A DNA stretch of 64,000 nucleotides, taken from NCBI GenBank assembly GCA_963741985.1, contig CAVUKD010000004.1:248001-312000 (forward strand). The letters run 5' to 3'. Positions 1-9,200 of the stretch are shown here, piece by piece (position 1 is the first letter of the stretch; each line of letters begins with the position of its first letter). The position numbers and the translations under genes were made by a program. The stretch comes from Cryomorpha sp963741985. Its GTDB lineage: Bacteria; Bacteroidota; Bacteroidia; Flavobacteriales_D; Cryomorphaceae. The notes beneath the pieces were generated by a model. The model saw only the letters and a list, made by a program, of their open reading frames with translations, ran no database searches and was not told the DNA's origin.

Positions 1-999
1 AATAGCACCGTTCCAGCCCGTTTTATTCAGCATTAACAAGGCGAACGTTACCATTCCAAGGTGACTAACGGAAGCGTACGCATTGATGTATTTTAAGTCG
101 GTTTGTTTTAAAGCCGCAAATGCACCGTAAATTACACCGGTAGCAGATAAAATGATAAAGACCCAGGACCATTCGATGGCTCCTTGAGGCAAGAGGTACA
201 TGGCAACTCTAAATATACCGTATCCTCCTAATTTCATTAGGACTCCCGCGTGTAACATTGATACCGCAGTAGGCGCCGAAGCGTGACCATCCGGTGACCA
301 GGTGTGGAAGGGAAATAAAGCGCCCAAAACACCAAAACCCAGAAAAGTGAGCGGGAAAAATATCTTTTGTGCTTCAAAGGGAATATTCACTTTAGCAATT
401 TCCAGAATATTGAAAGTTAACGGACCTCCGTCGGCATTTGAATGAAAGTAAATCCCTAAAATCCCAACCAATAAAACTGCCGAAGCTCCCATCAACATCA
501 GGGTTAGTTTCATGGCAGAGTATTCTTTTGGGCCCGACCCCCAAATTCCAATTAAAAGGTACATGGGAATTACGGCAACTTCATAAAAAAGGAACATGGT
601 GAAGAGATCGATGGAAATAAAGAATCCATAAACTCCGGTGGATAAAACCAGGAGTGAAACAAAAAATTCTTTAGGCAGATCCTTCATTTTCCAGGAGATA
701 AAAACCCCTGCCATTACCACTATTGAAGTCAATGTCAATAAAGCTACCGATATACCATCAACACCGATGGCATAATGGATATTGAAAGATTTGAACCAGA
801 CATAATCCCTGGTAAAAACCATGATATCGGGATTAACTGCCCGTTCCCTAAAATAAGCGAAGATCAGGTTGACTGCCATTCCAAGCTGAACTAAGCTCCC
901 AAACATGGCAACCAGGCGCGCCTGTTTTAATCCTTTTGTAGCAAAAAGGGCTAAAATTGTCAGGACCGGCATTAGGACAAAAAGTGATAAAATATCCAT
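1..999 (-). CDS. nuoM: NADH-quinone oxidoreductase subunit M (3' end beyond left edge)
   Basis: Antiporter-like membrane subunit of respiratory complex I, one of the proton-pumping subunits. The start is at 997-999 and the frame stays open to base 1, so about 333 residues are present and the C-terminus is missing. Many hydrophobic helices are visible. Typical NuoM stretches include FLFYEVAVIPMYLLIGIWG, the LTFLGFGVLGALFPFHTWSPD helix and LHAGVLMKLGGYG. The conserved Glu in the FYE motif and the Lys in the LMKLGGYG motif, both used for proton pumping in this family, are present. It follows nuoL by about 84 bases and is the last visible gene of the operon; nuoN would be expected just outside the window. 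Confidence 0.95.
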   Translation of the reverse strand, partial: MDILSLFVLMPVLTILALFATKGLKQARLVAMFGSLVQLGMAVNLIFAYFRERAVNPDIMVFTRDYVWFKSFNIHYAIGVDGISVALLTLTSIVVMAGVFISWKMKDLPKEFFVSLLVLSTGVYGFFISIDLFTMFLFYEVAVIPMYLLIGIWGSGPKEYSAMKLTLMLMGASAVLLVGILGIYFHSNADGGPLTFNILEIAKVNIPFEAQKIFFPLTFLGFGVLGALFPFHTWSPDGHASAPTAVSMLHAGVLMKLGGYGIFRVAMYLLPQGAIEWSWVFIILSATGVIYGAFAALKQTDLKYINAYASVSHLGMVTFALLMLNKTGWNGAI

Positions 1000-1083
1000 G
1001 ATAATTTAGTGTAAAATTCAAATTTCAAATAACAAAAAAGCCAAACCTCAATGCTTGAACTAATCCAATATGGATTTATCTAA

Positions 1084-3000
1084 TTAGTTCCACATATAAA
1101 TAAAAACCAATGCAAGAACCACCGCTCCTGCGATAAAGTAGAATGCATAATCCTGCAGTCTTCCGGACTGCATTCCTTTTATTTTTTTAGAGATCAGCAT
1201 CGTTTTATTTCCGATTCCTTCCATCGTTCCATCCACATATTTTTTATCAAAAAATGCAATTGGAGCCGATAGACGTTTGAAGATTATTTTTTTTGTGACG
1301 AACATGTACAATTCATTGAAATAAAACTGATGAAGAGTCCATTTGTAAAAGATTCCAAAGGCATTTGAAAATCTTTCGGCCAGATTGTTTTCTTTCTTAT
1401 AGAAAATCCAGGCAAGAATAATCCCGACCAATCCAACGGATACGGCAACGGCTGCCATAGGATAATTTAAATGTGATTTAAACCCGACTCTGTCTGCAGT
1501 TATATATTCGCTGAAAGGAATAAACCCTCCTCCAATACTCATTATCGCCAAAATGATAAGCGGAATAGTCATGGATAATGGAGATTCTTTAGGGGCGTGC
1601 TCATACTTTTTGTCTTTGCCCCAAAATATTCCAAAGTATATTCTGAAAATATAAAATGCCGTAAGTCCCGCGACAATCAGCCCAACAAAATAGATAAACA
1701 TATTTTGCTCAAAAGCCGCTGCCAAAATTTCGTCTTTACTCCAGAATCCCGCAAAGGGTGGTACTCCGGCTATTGCCAAAGCGGCAATTAGAAAAGTGAT
1801 ATTTGTAATCGGCATATACTTTCGTAACCCCCCCATATCTTTAAGGAAGTTGCTATGCACCGTATGTATAACAGAACCTGCGCCAAGGAATAATAAAGCT
1901 TTAAACATAGCGTGGCTAAACAAATGAAACATGGAGGCCATATATCCAACTCCTTCGTGTCCGTTATAACTTGAAACTCCTAAAGCCAACATCATATACC
2001 CTATTTGAGACATGGTAGAGAATGCGAGGACACGCTTTATATCGGTTTGCGTAATGGCTATGACCGCGGCGAAAATGCATGAAAAAGCACCTACAAAGGC
2101 CACAATATTTAAGACAAAGCCATTTTCAACAAAAAAATACATCGGAAATAATCGAGCCACGAGGTACACACCGGCCACCACCATTGTTGCCGCGTGAATT
2201 AAGGCAGAAACCGGCGAAGGACCTTCCATCGCGTCGGGCAACCAAATATGCAAGGGGAACATGGCCGACTTACCGGCGCCGCCGACAAAGATCAGAATCA
2301 ATGCCCAGGTGAGCACAGATAATCCCATAAACGAGGTGGAGGCCCAGTTTAAAATAATACTTCCTTCAGGGTTGTTTAACGTTTGAAAATCGAATGTGCC
2401 TGCATAGTAGCCAACGGTCAATATTCCGATCAGGAACAAGGTATCTGCAAACCGGGTTACGATAAATGCTTTTTTTGCGGCAGCTATAGCCGAAGTTTTT
2501 GTGTAGTAGTATCCGATTAATAAGTAGGATGAAACTCCAACCAATTCCCAGAAGATATATATCTGGAAAAGGTTTGTGGCCAACACCAGCCCGTACATGG
2601 AGAAGGAGAATAATGATAAATAGGCGAAGAACCTGGTATATCCACCATCGCCTTTCATATAACCTCTGCTGTATATATGTACCATCAATGAAATTGTAGA
2701 TACCACAACCAGCATCATTACCGAGATGGGGTCAATCAAAACCCCTAAATCAATATGTAAAGTTTCGGTAAAGTTGAGCCATACTGTTTTCTCTACAAAT
2801 GTTTGGAAAAGGCCATCTACTTTCCCATAAACCAAAAAGTATTGGTACGCTGTATAAAATGAGAGCAATGATGAAGCTGATAATCCCAATACGCCGATAT
2901 ATCCCGAAACCGCTGGTTTAATTTTTTCACTAAAAAATCCCAACAGTAGGAAAACCGCAAAAGGAATTAACGGAATTAAAAAGATGTAGGTTAGATTCAT
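1084..3000 (-). CDS. nuoL: NADH-quinone oxidoreductase subunit L
   Basis: Largest antiporter-like subunit of complex I, 638 residues, a usual length. It carries the proton-pumping core and the long lateral helix that braces the membrane arm. The sequence has about sixteen hydrophobic segments, the family motif FWELVGVSSYLLIGYYY near residue 150, and the LPDAMEGPSPVSALIHAATM segment near residue 255. The long, less conserved C-terminal part ends in a last hydrophobic helix (about 616-636), as expected for the NuoL anchor. It lies between nuoK (12 bases upstream) and nuoM and is clearly co-transcribed. Nothing is broken or unusual. Confidence 0.96.
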   Translation of the reverse strand: MNLTYIFLIPLIPFAVFLLLGFFSEKIKPAVSGYIGVLGLSASSLLSFYTAYQYFLVYGKVDGLFQTFVEKTVWLNFTETLHIDLGVLIDPISVMMLVVVSTISLMVHIYSRGYMKGDGGYTRFFAYLSLFSFSMYGLVLATNLFQIYIFWELVGVSSYLLIGYYYTKTSAIAAAKKAFIVTRFADTLFLIGILTVGYYAGTFDFQTLNNPEGSIILNWASTSFMGLSVLTWALILIFVGGAGKSAMFPLHIWLPDAMEGPSPVSALIHAATMVVAGVYLVARLFPMYFFVENGFVLNIVAFVGAFSCIFAAVIAITQTDIKRVLAFSTMSQIGYMMLALGVSSYNGHEGVGYMASMFHLFSHAMFKALLFLGAGSVIHTVHSNFLKDMGGLRKYMPITNITFLIAALAIAGVPPFAGFWSKDEILAAAFEQNMFIYFVGLIVAGLTAFYIFRIYFGIFWGKDKKYEHAPKESPLSMTIPLIILAIMSIGGGFIPFSEYITADRVGFKSHLNYPMAAVAVSVGLVGIILAWIFYKKENNLAERFSNAFGIFYKWTLHQFYFNELYMFVTKKIIFKRLSAPIAFFDKKYVDGTMEGIGNKTMLISKKIKGMQSGRLQDYAFYFIAGAVVLALVFIYMWN

Positions 3001-3012
3001 TTTCTCAAAATT

Positions 3013-3330
3013 TTAATACTTCATAATTTCAGTGTCTTCAACTTCTACAGAGCTAATTTGCCTGTAAAGGTTAATAATGATAGCCACAGCCAGGGCGGTT
3101 TCAGCAGCGGCCACCGCTATTATGAAAATTGAAAAGAAAACTCCTTGTAAGTTCTCGGGGAATAAATACTTGTTGATAATCACAAAATTTATAGCTGAAG
3201 AATTCAAGATTAATTCCAATGAAATCAAAATTGAAATCAGATTTTTTCGCGTTATAAATCCATAGACACCTATAAAAAAGAGGATAGAGGTTAGGGTGAG
3301 TATTTCGTAAATGCTAATTCCAGCTATCAT
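3013..3330 (-). CDS. nuoK: NADH-quinone oxidoreductase subunit K
   Basis: Small membrane subunit of complex I, 105 residues with three hydrophobic helices. The two buried glutamates of the proton path are visible in the SLELILNSSAINF helix (about residues 38-50) and in the AAAETALAVAI helix (about 74-84). It sits after nuoJ, separated by about 90 bases, and before nuoL, in the usual J-K-L order. The length is normal for the family. Confidence 0.95.
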   Translation of the reverse strand: MIAGISIYEILTLTSILFFIGVYGFITRKNLISILISLELILNSSAINFVIINKYLFPENLQGVFFSIFIIAVAAAETALAVAIIINLYRQISSVEVEDTEIMKY

Positions 3331-3421
3331 AATCTGCGTTTTTTGAAGACTGAAGTATGGGGACTATAAAACTTTTCATCTATGAATATTTTTCTATATG
3401 CTATTATTCAAAATCAATATA

Positions 3422-4000
3422 TTATCGGCTTCCGCCTTCGGTCTTCGGGATATTTTCAAGTCCGGTTTCCGGGCTGACGAGCGTTTCCTTGCCCTCATTT
3501 TCCAGTTTTTCACCTTTGGCAATGACTATCGCTCCAATCATCGAGGCTAAAAGGAGTACACTAATTACTTCGAAGGGCAAAATAAATCCGCCGGCATCAT
3601 AACTGAGGAGGCCCCTTCCAATTTCGGCGGTCGTTGTGGTAGTTGTATTTTCAACAACCGTAAACTGGTGGGAATAAATCGCAGTTAAAAAAACGCCAAG
3701 TCCTATTGCACAGGCTAAACCCGTTAGTATTTGTTTAGATGTTTTTGCTATTTCCATCTCCATTTCCATATGATGAACCAGGAGAACAGAGAATATGATC
3801 AGGACTACAATTCCTCCGGCATAAACGGTAAGCTGCACAGCCGCCAGGAAGTTGTAATCAATCATAAAGTAAATTCCGGCAACTCCGATAAGCACAAATA
3901 ATAGATAGACAACGGATCTAAGCATTTTACGACTGGAAACGGAGGCAATTGCCATAACGATCATTATAAAAGCCAGGATGTGAAATAGTATTGGTTCCAT
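3422..4000 (-). CDS. nuoJ: NADH-quinone oxidoreductase subunit J
   Basis: Membrane subunit of complex I, 192 residues with five predicted hydrophobic segments. The third-helix motif VQLTVYAGGIVVLIIFSVLL (about 55-74) is the family hallmark and forms part of the coupling region near the quinone site. The last 30 residues are hydrophilic, rich in Glu and Lys, and vary in the family. It starts 4 bases after nuoI stops, consistent with one transcript. Confidence 0.94.
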   Translation of the reverse strand: MEPILFHILAFIMIVMAIASVSSRKMLRSVVYLLFVLIGVAGIYFMIDYNFLAAVQLTVYAGGIVVLIIFSVLLVHHMEMEMEIAKTSKQILTGLACAIGLGVFLTAIYSHQFTVVENTTTTTTAEIGRGLLSYDAGGFILPFEVISVLLLASMIGAIVIAKGEKLENEGKETLVSPETGLENIPKTEGGSR

Positions 4001-4004
4001 AAGA

Positions 4005-4481
4005 TTAGTCCTCTACTCCGGGCATTAATTTGGATCCCGGTTTGTTTAAAACCCTGGTAAGGGTTGTTCTGTCGTAAACAGAATTTTCATAATTCTGAGC
4101 CCATTTAATTGCATCTGTCGGGCAGGCCTCAATGCACAAGCCACACATCGTGCACATCCCTAAATGGTAAATGTGTTTATCAATAACTTTTTTCTTTTTA
4201 CCTGTCTCGGGATCAACCTGGCGGTCCCAGATAATTTCTATAGTTCCGTTGGGACAAGCCAACTCACATTTTTGACAACCGGTGCAGCGGTTTTCATTTT
4301 TTTCATTGTGAGGCATGACCACTTCTCCGCGAAAGCGCTCAAACATTTTTAAGGTTTCCCGGTTGTCGGGATATTGTTGGGTAATGCCTCCCTTACGTGA
4401 ATGTATGAAGTACCTTCCGGTAACACCCATACCCGTAAACAATGTTTTTATTCCCTTATATATATCTGAAAAATAGCTCAT
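4005..4481 (-). CDS. nuoI: NADH-quinone oxidoreductase subunit I, two [4Fe-4S] clusters
   Basis: Ferredoxin-like subunit that carries electrons toward the N2 cluster in NuoB. The 158-residue protein has two complete four-cysteine motifs: CTGCQKCELACP near residue 66 and CTMCGLCIEACP near residue 110. These bind clusters N6a and N6b. In complexes lacking NuoEFG, this subunit is the expected entry point for electrons from a soluble ferredoxin (known for photosynthetic NDH-1, inferred here). It sits between nuoH and nuoJ with gaps of 4-5 bases. Confidence 0.95.
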   Translation of the reverse strand: MSYFSDIYKGIKTLFTGMGVTGRYFIHSRKGGITQQYPDNRETLKMFERFRGEVVMPHNEKNENRCTGCQKCELACPNGTIEIIWDRQVDPETGKKKKVIDKHIYHLGMCTMCGLCIEACPTDAIKWAQNYENSVYDRTTLTRVLNKPGSKLMPGVED

Positions 4482-4486
4482 AATTT

Positions 4487-5551
4487 CTAAAATTGAATTG
4501 TTAGGTTAAGCCACACAATTATTGCCATAAGAACAATGTTCATAAGGTTTAAGGGGAGCAAATATTTCCATTCCAAGGTTAGGAGCTGGTCAATTCTCAA
4601 TCGTGGGAATGTCCACCTAAACCACATCATCAAGAATATTAGGATCAATGTTTTTCCTAAAAACCAGAAGACTCCTAACCAGGGAATAGACTCCGTAATT
4701 CCGAAGGGGGACAACCAAGCTCCAAAAAATATGGTTGTGCCAATGGAGGCTATAATAAACATGTTTATAAATTCAGCCAGAAAGAAATATGCGAATTTCA
4801 TCCCTGAATATTCTGTGTGAAAGCCTGCGCCCAACTCCGATTCAGCCTCTACAAGATCGAAGGGAGCTCTGTTCGTTTCGGCGGTACCGGAAATCATATA
4901 GATCATAAATGCGAAAATGGCGGGTATATGTCCCTGAACAATAAGCCACCCATTTCTTTGAACTTCAACTATTTCCGAAAGCTGCAATGTTCCTGTAATA
5001 AGTATCACGGTCAATAAGGATAATCCTACAGATAGCTCGTAGCTAATGGTTTGTACACCGCTGCGCATCGCCCCAATCAGCGCATATTTGTTGTTGCTGC
5101 TCCATCCGGCCAGTAATATTCCAATCACCCCAATAGAGGAAATAGCGCTTAAAAAAAAGATCCCGATATTAATGTCGAAGGCCTGGAATTCGCCGGAAAA
5201 TGGAAGCACAGCCAAAGCCATTAATGCGGTAATAATTACAAAATAAGGAGCCAAATTGTATAAGAACTTATCGGCATTTGCCGTTTCGGTCAATTCTTTT
5301 GACACCAGTTTTAAGGCATCGGCCATGGTTTGCAAGATTCCGTGAAACCCAACCCTGTTGGGACCAATTCTCAATTGAAACCAGGCAGCAATTTTTCTTT
5401 CCAGCAAAACCAGAAATAGGCCGGCAACTGCAAAAATGGTGAGATATACCACGGCTATTAAAGTCATTTCAACTAGGCTTGCCAGCGTCTCAGGCAGCAT
5501 ATTAAAGAGCCAGTTGTGAATAATTTCGGTGATATTTAATGATAGGCCCAT
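4487..5551 (-). CDS. nuoH: NADH-quinone oxidoreductase subunit H
   Basis: Membrane subunit that forms the quinone-binding chamber with NuoB and NuoD. The frame is open further 5' to a TTG at 5572, but the ATG at 5551 gives a normal N-terminus and avoids overlap with the nuoD stop, so it is chosen (354 residues). Family signatures are LLERKIAAWFQLRIGPNRVG (about 50-70) and the acidic loop ETNRAPFDLVEAESELGAGF (about 222-241). About eight hydrophobic helices are visible. The gene follows nuoD directly: there is no room for nuoE, nuoF or nuoG, which normally lie between D and H. Confidence 0.95.
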   Translation of the reverse strand: MGLSLNITEIIHNWLFNMLPETLASLVEMTLIAVVYLTIFAVAGLFLVLLERKIAAWFQLRIGPNRVGFHGILQTMADALKLVSKELTETANADKFLYNLAPYFVIITALMALAVLPFSGEFQAFDINIGIFFLSAISSIGVIGILLAGWSSNNKYALIGAMRSGVQTISYELSVGLSLLTVILITGTLQLSEIVEVQRNGWLIVQGHIPAIFAFMIYMISGTAETNRAPFDLVEAESELGAGFHTEYSGMKFAYFFLAEFINMFIIASIGTTIFFGAWLSPFGITESIPWLGVFWFLGKTLILIFLMMWFRWTFPRLRIDQLLTLEWKYLLPLNLMNIVLMAIIVWLNLTIQF

Positions 5552-5561
5552 TGCTCGTATT

Positions 5562-6683
5562 TTATCGGTCAATATCTGGTATTACAAGGTCTAAAGTTGC
5601 CATTGATGCAACCAGATCTCCAATTTTGCCACCCACAGCAATAAGATTTAATACTGAAAGGTTCGAAAATCCCGGGGAGCGGAATTTCAGTCGGTACGGG
5701 TTTTTAGTTCCTGTGCTAATAATATACACCCCAAGTTCCCCTCTTGCGGTTTCTACCTTTTGATAAAATTCTCCTTTTGGTAATTTAATGACCGCGTTTG
5801 TAGCAACCTTATAATCTCCTTCAGGAATATTGTCTATCAATTGCTCAAGAATGGACATCGATTCCCACATTTCCTGGATCCTAACTTCGTATCGGGCAAA
5901 AGAGTCGCCTTCAGTTCTCAGGGCTTCATTAAAAGTTACTTTGTCCATCGCGCTGTAGGGATGCAGTTTTCTGACATCGCAGGAATATCCGGAGCCGCGG
6001 CCAACAGGGCCGGAAGCGCCGTATGAGATGGCATCTTCTTTTGATAATATTCCAACACCTCTCATTCTTTTTTGAAAAATCACATTGTTGGTGAGAAGCG
6101 TATCGTATTCGGGAAGTTTGGTTTTAAAATGGGCTATAAACTCTTTAACCCTTTGCACAAAATTTGGATGGATATCAAACATTAATCCGCCCGGAATATT
6201 GTAGTTCATAGTGAGACGGGCGCCACAAGTTTCCTCAAAAATATCGTTGATCATTTCACGATCCCTGAAAGCATAGAAATACGTGGTCAATGCGCCCACA
6301 TCCATTCCCATAACGCCCCACCACAAATTGTGTGAGGCAATCCGGGTCAGTTCGCCAATGATTGTGCGGATAACCTTAACACGTTCGGGAACTTCAAGTT
6401 GAAGTGCATTCTCAACGGCTAAGCAAACAGCTTCGTTATTAATATTAGAAGACAAATAGTCCATTCGATCGGTGAGATGCACTATTTGCTGATAACTGTC
6501 CCGTTCGCACATTTTTTCGATGGAACGGTGTATGTAACCTAAATCCGGTTCTATTTTTTTGATCGTTTCACCATCTATGGTCAATAATAAGCGCAAAACC
6601 CCATGTGTTGCAGGGTGTTGAGGCCCCATATTGATGAAATACTCTTCCGATTTAAAATTGTTATTTACAGTAGATGTTTCCAT
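5562..6683 (-). CDS. nuoD: NADH-quinone oxidoreductase subunit D (49 kDa)
   Basis: Hydrophilic subunit of the Q-module, derived from the large subunit of [NiFe] hydrogenases, lining the quinone site. It has 373 residues; this is the free-standing D form, not the fused NuoCD of enterobacteria. Recognisable stretches are MGPQHPATHGVLRLLL near the N-terminus, the GYIHRSIEKMCE segment, and the C-terminal SPGFSNLSVL and VIPDIDR ends. The quinone-contacting His of the QHPATHG motif is present. It lies 6 bases after nuoC. Confidence 0.96.
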   Translation of the reverse strand: METSTVNNNFKSEEYFINMGPQHPATHGVLRLLLTIDGETIKKIEPDLGYIHRSIEKMCERDSYQQIVHLTDRMDYLSSNINNEAVCLAVENALQLEVPERVKVIRTIIGELTRIASHNLWWGVMGMDVGALTTYFYAFRDREMINDIFEETCGARLTMNYNIPGGLMFDIHPNFVQRVKEFIAHFKTKLPEYDTLLTNNVIFQKRMRGVGILSKEDAISYGASGPVGRGSGYSCDVRKLHPYSAMDKVTFNEALRTEGDSFARYEVRIQEMWESMSILEQLIDNIPEGDYKVATNAVIKLPKGEFYQKVETARGELGVYIISTGTKNPYRLKFRSPGFSNLSVLNLIAVGGKIGDLVASMATLDLVIPDIDR

Positions 6684-6689
6684 GGTTCC

Positions 6690-7166
6690 TTATTTAACAA
6701 TCATATTAATCTCATCTACATAATCTTTCCGTAGCGGAAATCCATCCCATTCTTCGGTTAAGAAGAGCCTCTTCAGATTAGGATGATTATTGAATTTTAT
6801 TCCGAAGAAATCGAATACCTCACGTTCGTGAAAATTGGCTGTTTTCCATATGTCACAAACCGAATCGAAAACCGGGTTTTCCCTGTCTTCGGTCTGAACT
6901 TTGACCACAATGATATGCCTGTGGGTAGTAGATTCTAAATGGTAAACCACTCCTAATTCTTTTTCCCAATCCACCCCTGTTAAGCAAAACAAATAATCGA
7001 AACTGGTATCGGCATTGTTTCTCAATTGAATCATTAGATCATGAAGGTCTGGCGGTTGTACACTAATATTCAGGAATTGGGATTCTTCTTCGGTAAATTC
7101 CAATTCGGAAGATATGGGCTCGGGAACCCAGGAGCTTATTAAATATTGTAATGCCTCATTGGTCAT
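6690..7166 (-). CDS. nuoC: NADH-quinone oxidoreductase subunit C (30 kDa)
   Basis: Q-module peripheral subunit, 158 residues. The family signature runs through the C-terminal half: HEREVFDFFGIKFNNHPNLK followed by LFLTEEWDGFPLRKDY (about residues 112-150). It is separate from nuoD, as in most Bacteroidota with unfused C and D. It lies between nuoB (5 bases upstream) and nuoD (6 bases downstream), so the whole run is very compact. Confidence 0.94.
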   Translation of the reverse strand: MTNEALQYLISSWVPEPISSELEFTEEESQFLNISVQPPDLHDLMIQLRNNADTSFDYLFCLTGVDWEKELGVVYHLESTTHRHIIVVKVQTEDRENPVFDSVCDIWKTANFHEREVFDFFGIKFNNHPNLKRLFLTEEWDGFPLRKDYVDEINMIVK

Positions 7167-7171
7167 AACTT

Positions 7172-7759
7172 TCAGTTTTGTAATCCTTCATCAAATCCGT
7201 CCATAGGATTTACCCTATTTTTCATGCTTTCTGTTCGTATTTTATCCTGAAGCATCAGCATGCCTTCCAATAAAGCTTCCGGGCGGGGAGGGCATCCCGG
7301 CACATATACATCTACCGGAATAATGTGATCGGCGCCTTTTACAACCGAATAGGAATTGTAAAAGAAAGGGCCTCCGGAAATCGCGCAAGCTCCCATTGCA
7401 ATTACATATTTAGGTTCGGCCATTTGATCGTATAAACGACGCAATACCGGCGCCATTTTATTGACAATGGTTCCGGCTATTATTATTAAATCAGCTTGCC
7501 TTGGGGAAGGTCTTGCCACTTCAAAACCAAATCTTGAATAATCGTGGCGGGCAGCTCCTGTTTGCATCATTTCAATAGCGCAGCAGCTGGTGCCAAAATA
7601 TAGCGACCACAGTGAATTTGAACGTCCCCAATTAATTATTTTATCTAATGAAGTGACAATTACGTTTGCTCCATTTCCTGCGGGAATAACTTTTCCGGGG
7701 AAATCTTTTGGGATTTCTCCCGTACCTCCAGCAGGTGTATTTGCTTGATCTAGTCCCAT
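7172..7759 (-). CDS. nuoB: NADH-quinone oxidoreductase subunit B (PSST), cluster N2
   Basis: Carries the terminal [4Fe-4S] cluster N2 that reduces quinone. The 195-residue protein contains the vicinal cysteine pair in GTSCCAIEMMQTGAARHDYS, the ARPSPRQADLIIIAGTI segment and the YVPGCPPRPEALLEGM motif, so all four N2 ligands can be assigned. The N-terminal 35 residues are a variable extension. The start overlaps the nuoA stop by 10 bases, suggesting translational coupling. Confidence 0.96.
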   Translation of the reverse strand: MGLDQANTPAGGTGEIPKDFPGKVIPAGNGANVIVTSLDKIINWGRSNSLWSLYFGTSCCAIEMMQTGAARHDYSRFGFEVARPSPRQADLIIIAGTIVNKMAPVLRRLYDQMAEPKYVIAMGACAISGGPFFYNSYSVVKGADHIIPVDVYVPGCPPRPEALLEGMLMLQDKIRTESMKNRVNPMDGFDEGLQN

Positions 7760-8100
7760 TTTAAGGCTCCTTTTTTCCAGGCGTATGCTAAACCCAATCC
7801 CAGTATGAATAGAAATATTAAAATTTCAATAAGCGCGATAAATCCCACTTCTTTGAATACCACGGCCCAGGGGAATAAAAAGGCTATCTCCACATCAAAA
7901 ACCAAAAATAAAATCGCGTATAAATAGTAGCCGACTTTAAACTGCACCCATGTGGGGCCAACCGTTTTCATCCCACTTTCATACGGTTCCCTCTTTTGTG
8001 GATTGTCGGATTTATATGAAATTAGATTTGAGAGAAAGTTTGCGCCTGCCACCAGCACAATTCCTGCTATTAAGAATACTATTATTGCTTCTGACCCCAT
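7750..8100 (-). CDS. nuoA: NADH-quinone oxidoreductase subunit A
   Basis: Small membrane subunit of complex I, 116 residues and three helices. The loop motif KREPYESGMKTVG (about 35-48) and the helix YYLYAILFLVFDVEIAFLFPW (about 58-78), which holds the conserved acidic residues, identify it. It is the first nuo gene. The 84 bases separating it from korB upstream contain no obvious terminator hairpin, so read-through from korAB is likely. Confidence 0.95.
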   Translation of the reverse strand: MGSEAIIVFLIAGIVLVAGANFLSNLISYKSDNPQKREPYESGMKTVGPTWVQFKVGYYLYAILFLVFDVEIAFLFPWAVVFKEVGFIALIEILIFLFILGLGLAYAWKKGALKWD

Positions 8101-8184
8101 TTTTTTAAGCCTTTACTTTTTTGTAAAACACCGGCATTCTTTCGGGATGAAACGGATAGAAAATCAGCTTACCAAGGTTTAAGA

Positions 8185-9198
8185 TTATTTCACCTGATAC
8201 GTTTCCCCTGAAAAGAATAAATCATCTATTTTTTTGAATTTGGAATTTGCTTTTACCTGAGCTGTTAACTGATCATCCCTTTCTTCGAGAGTAACATCCT
8301 CATAACTTCTAATAATGCCTGTAGCAAGTGGATATTTCAATCTCACCAGCATTTGATGAAGGGTCTTATCTTCCTCTTTCGCATTGTGCACCAGAAGATC
8401 TTCCTGGGTAATCCCGTTTTCACCAATCGTCACTACCTCCAATTTTAACCCTCTTAAAACAAGTCCTTTATCATTGTTTTTTCCAAAGACCATTGGTTTG
8501 CCGTGTTCGAGATAAATCTGTTTTTCTTCTTTAAGATCTTTATCGGTCACGTTAGAATAGCATCCGTCATTAAAGATTACGCAGTTTTGTAAAACCTCCA
8601 CGAGGGAAGTTCCTTTGAATTTATGCGCTTCGATAAAAATTTGGGTCATCGCCTTCGGATTATTGCCGCCAATCCTGGCAAAGAACCGGGCATTGGCACC
8701 CAATGCGAGTTCTCCCGGAGAAAAAGGAGGCTGTGTGTTTCCGTACGGAGAGGATTTTGTTTTTTGGCCTATCAGAGAAGTAGGAGAAAATTGTCCTTTC
8801 GTTAATCCGTATATCTCATTGTTGAACATCACGATATTCAAATCGATATTTCTACGCAACACATGGATAAAATGATTTCCTCCAATGGCCATAGAATCCC
8901 CGTCGCCGGTCATCACCCAAACGCTTAAGTTGGGGTTGGCTAACTTCACTCCCGAAGCGATACCCGGAGCTCTTCCGTGGATACTATGCATTCCATAGGT
9001 GTCCATATAATACGGAAACCGTGAAGAACAGCCGATACCTGAAATAAATACGGCATTTTCCTTTGCAATTCCCATTTCGGGAAGCGCTTTCTGCATCGCA
9101 CGTAAAACTACGTAATCGTCGCATCCGGGGCACCATCGTACTTCCTGATCACTTGTAAAATCTTTGAATGAGTATTTTTTTACAGCTGTAGTTTCCAT
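8185..9198 (-). CDS. korB: 2-oxoacid:ferredoxin oxidoreductase, beta (TPP) subunit
   Basis: Catalytic thiamine-diphosphate subunit of a 2-oxoacid:ferredoxin oxidoreductase, most like the 2-oxoglutarate (KorB) type. It decarboxylates a 2-oxoacid, forms the acyl-CoA and passes electrons to ferredoxin. In the 337 residues one sees the N-terminal WCPGCDDYVVL motif, the GIGCSSRFPYYMDTYGMHSI segment, and the TPP/Mg motif GDGDSMAIGGNH followed by MFNNEIYGLTKGQ. It has no extra ferredoxin domain. The stop of korA lies 2 bases upstream and nuoA follows, which ties ferredoxin reduction to complex I. Substrate (2-oxoglutarate versus other acids) cannot be fixed from sequence. Confidence 0.93.
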   Translation of the reverse strand: METTAVKKYSFKDFTSDQEVRWCPGCDDYVVLRAMQKALPEMGIAKENAVFISGIGCSSRFPYYMDTYGMHSIHGRAPGIASGVKLANPNLSVWVMTGDGDSMAIGGNHFIHVLRRNIDLNIVMFNNEIYGLTKGQFSPTSLIGQKTKSSPYGNTQPPFSPGELALGANARFFARIGGNNPKAMTQIFIEAHKFKGTSLVEVLQNCVIFNDGCYSNVTDKDLKEEKQIYLEHGKPMVFGKNNDKGLVLRGLKLEVVTIGENGITQEDLLVHNAKEEDKTLHQMLVRLKYPLATGIIRSYEDVTLEERDDQLTAQVKANSKFKKIDDLFFSGETYQVK

Positions 9199-9200
9199 GA

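Noticed and set aside
5540..5580. Hidden nuoEFG between nuoD and nuoH
   Set aside because: The nuoD stop and nuoH start are about 10 bases apart; no space exists.
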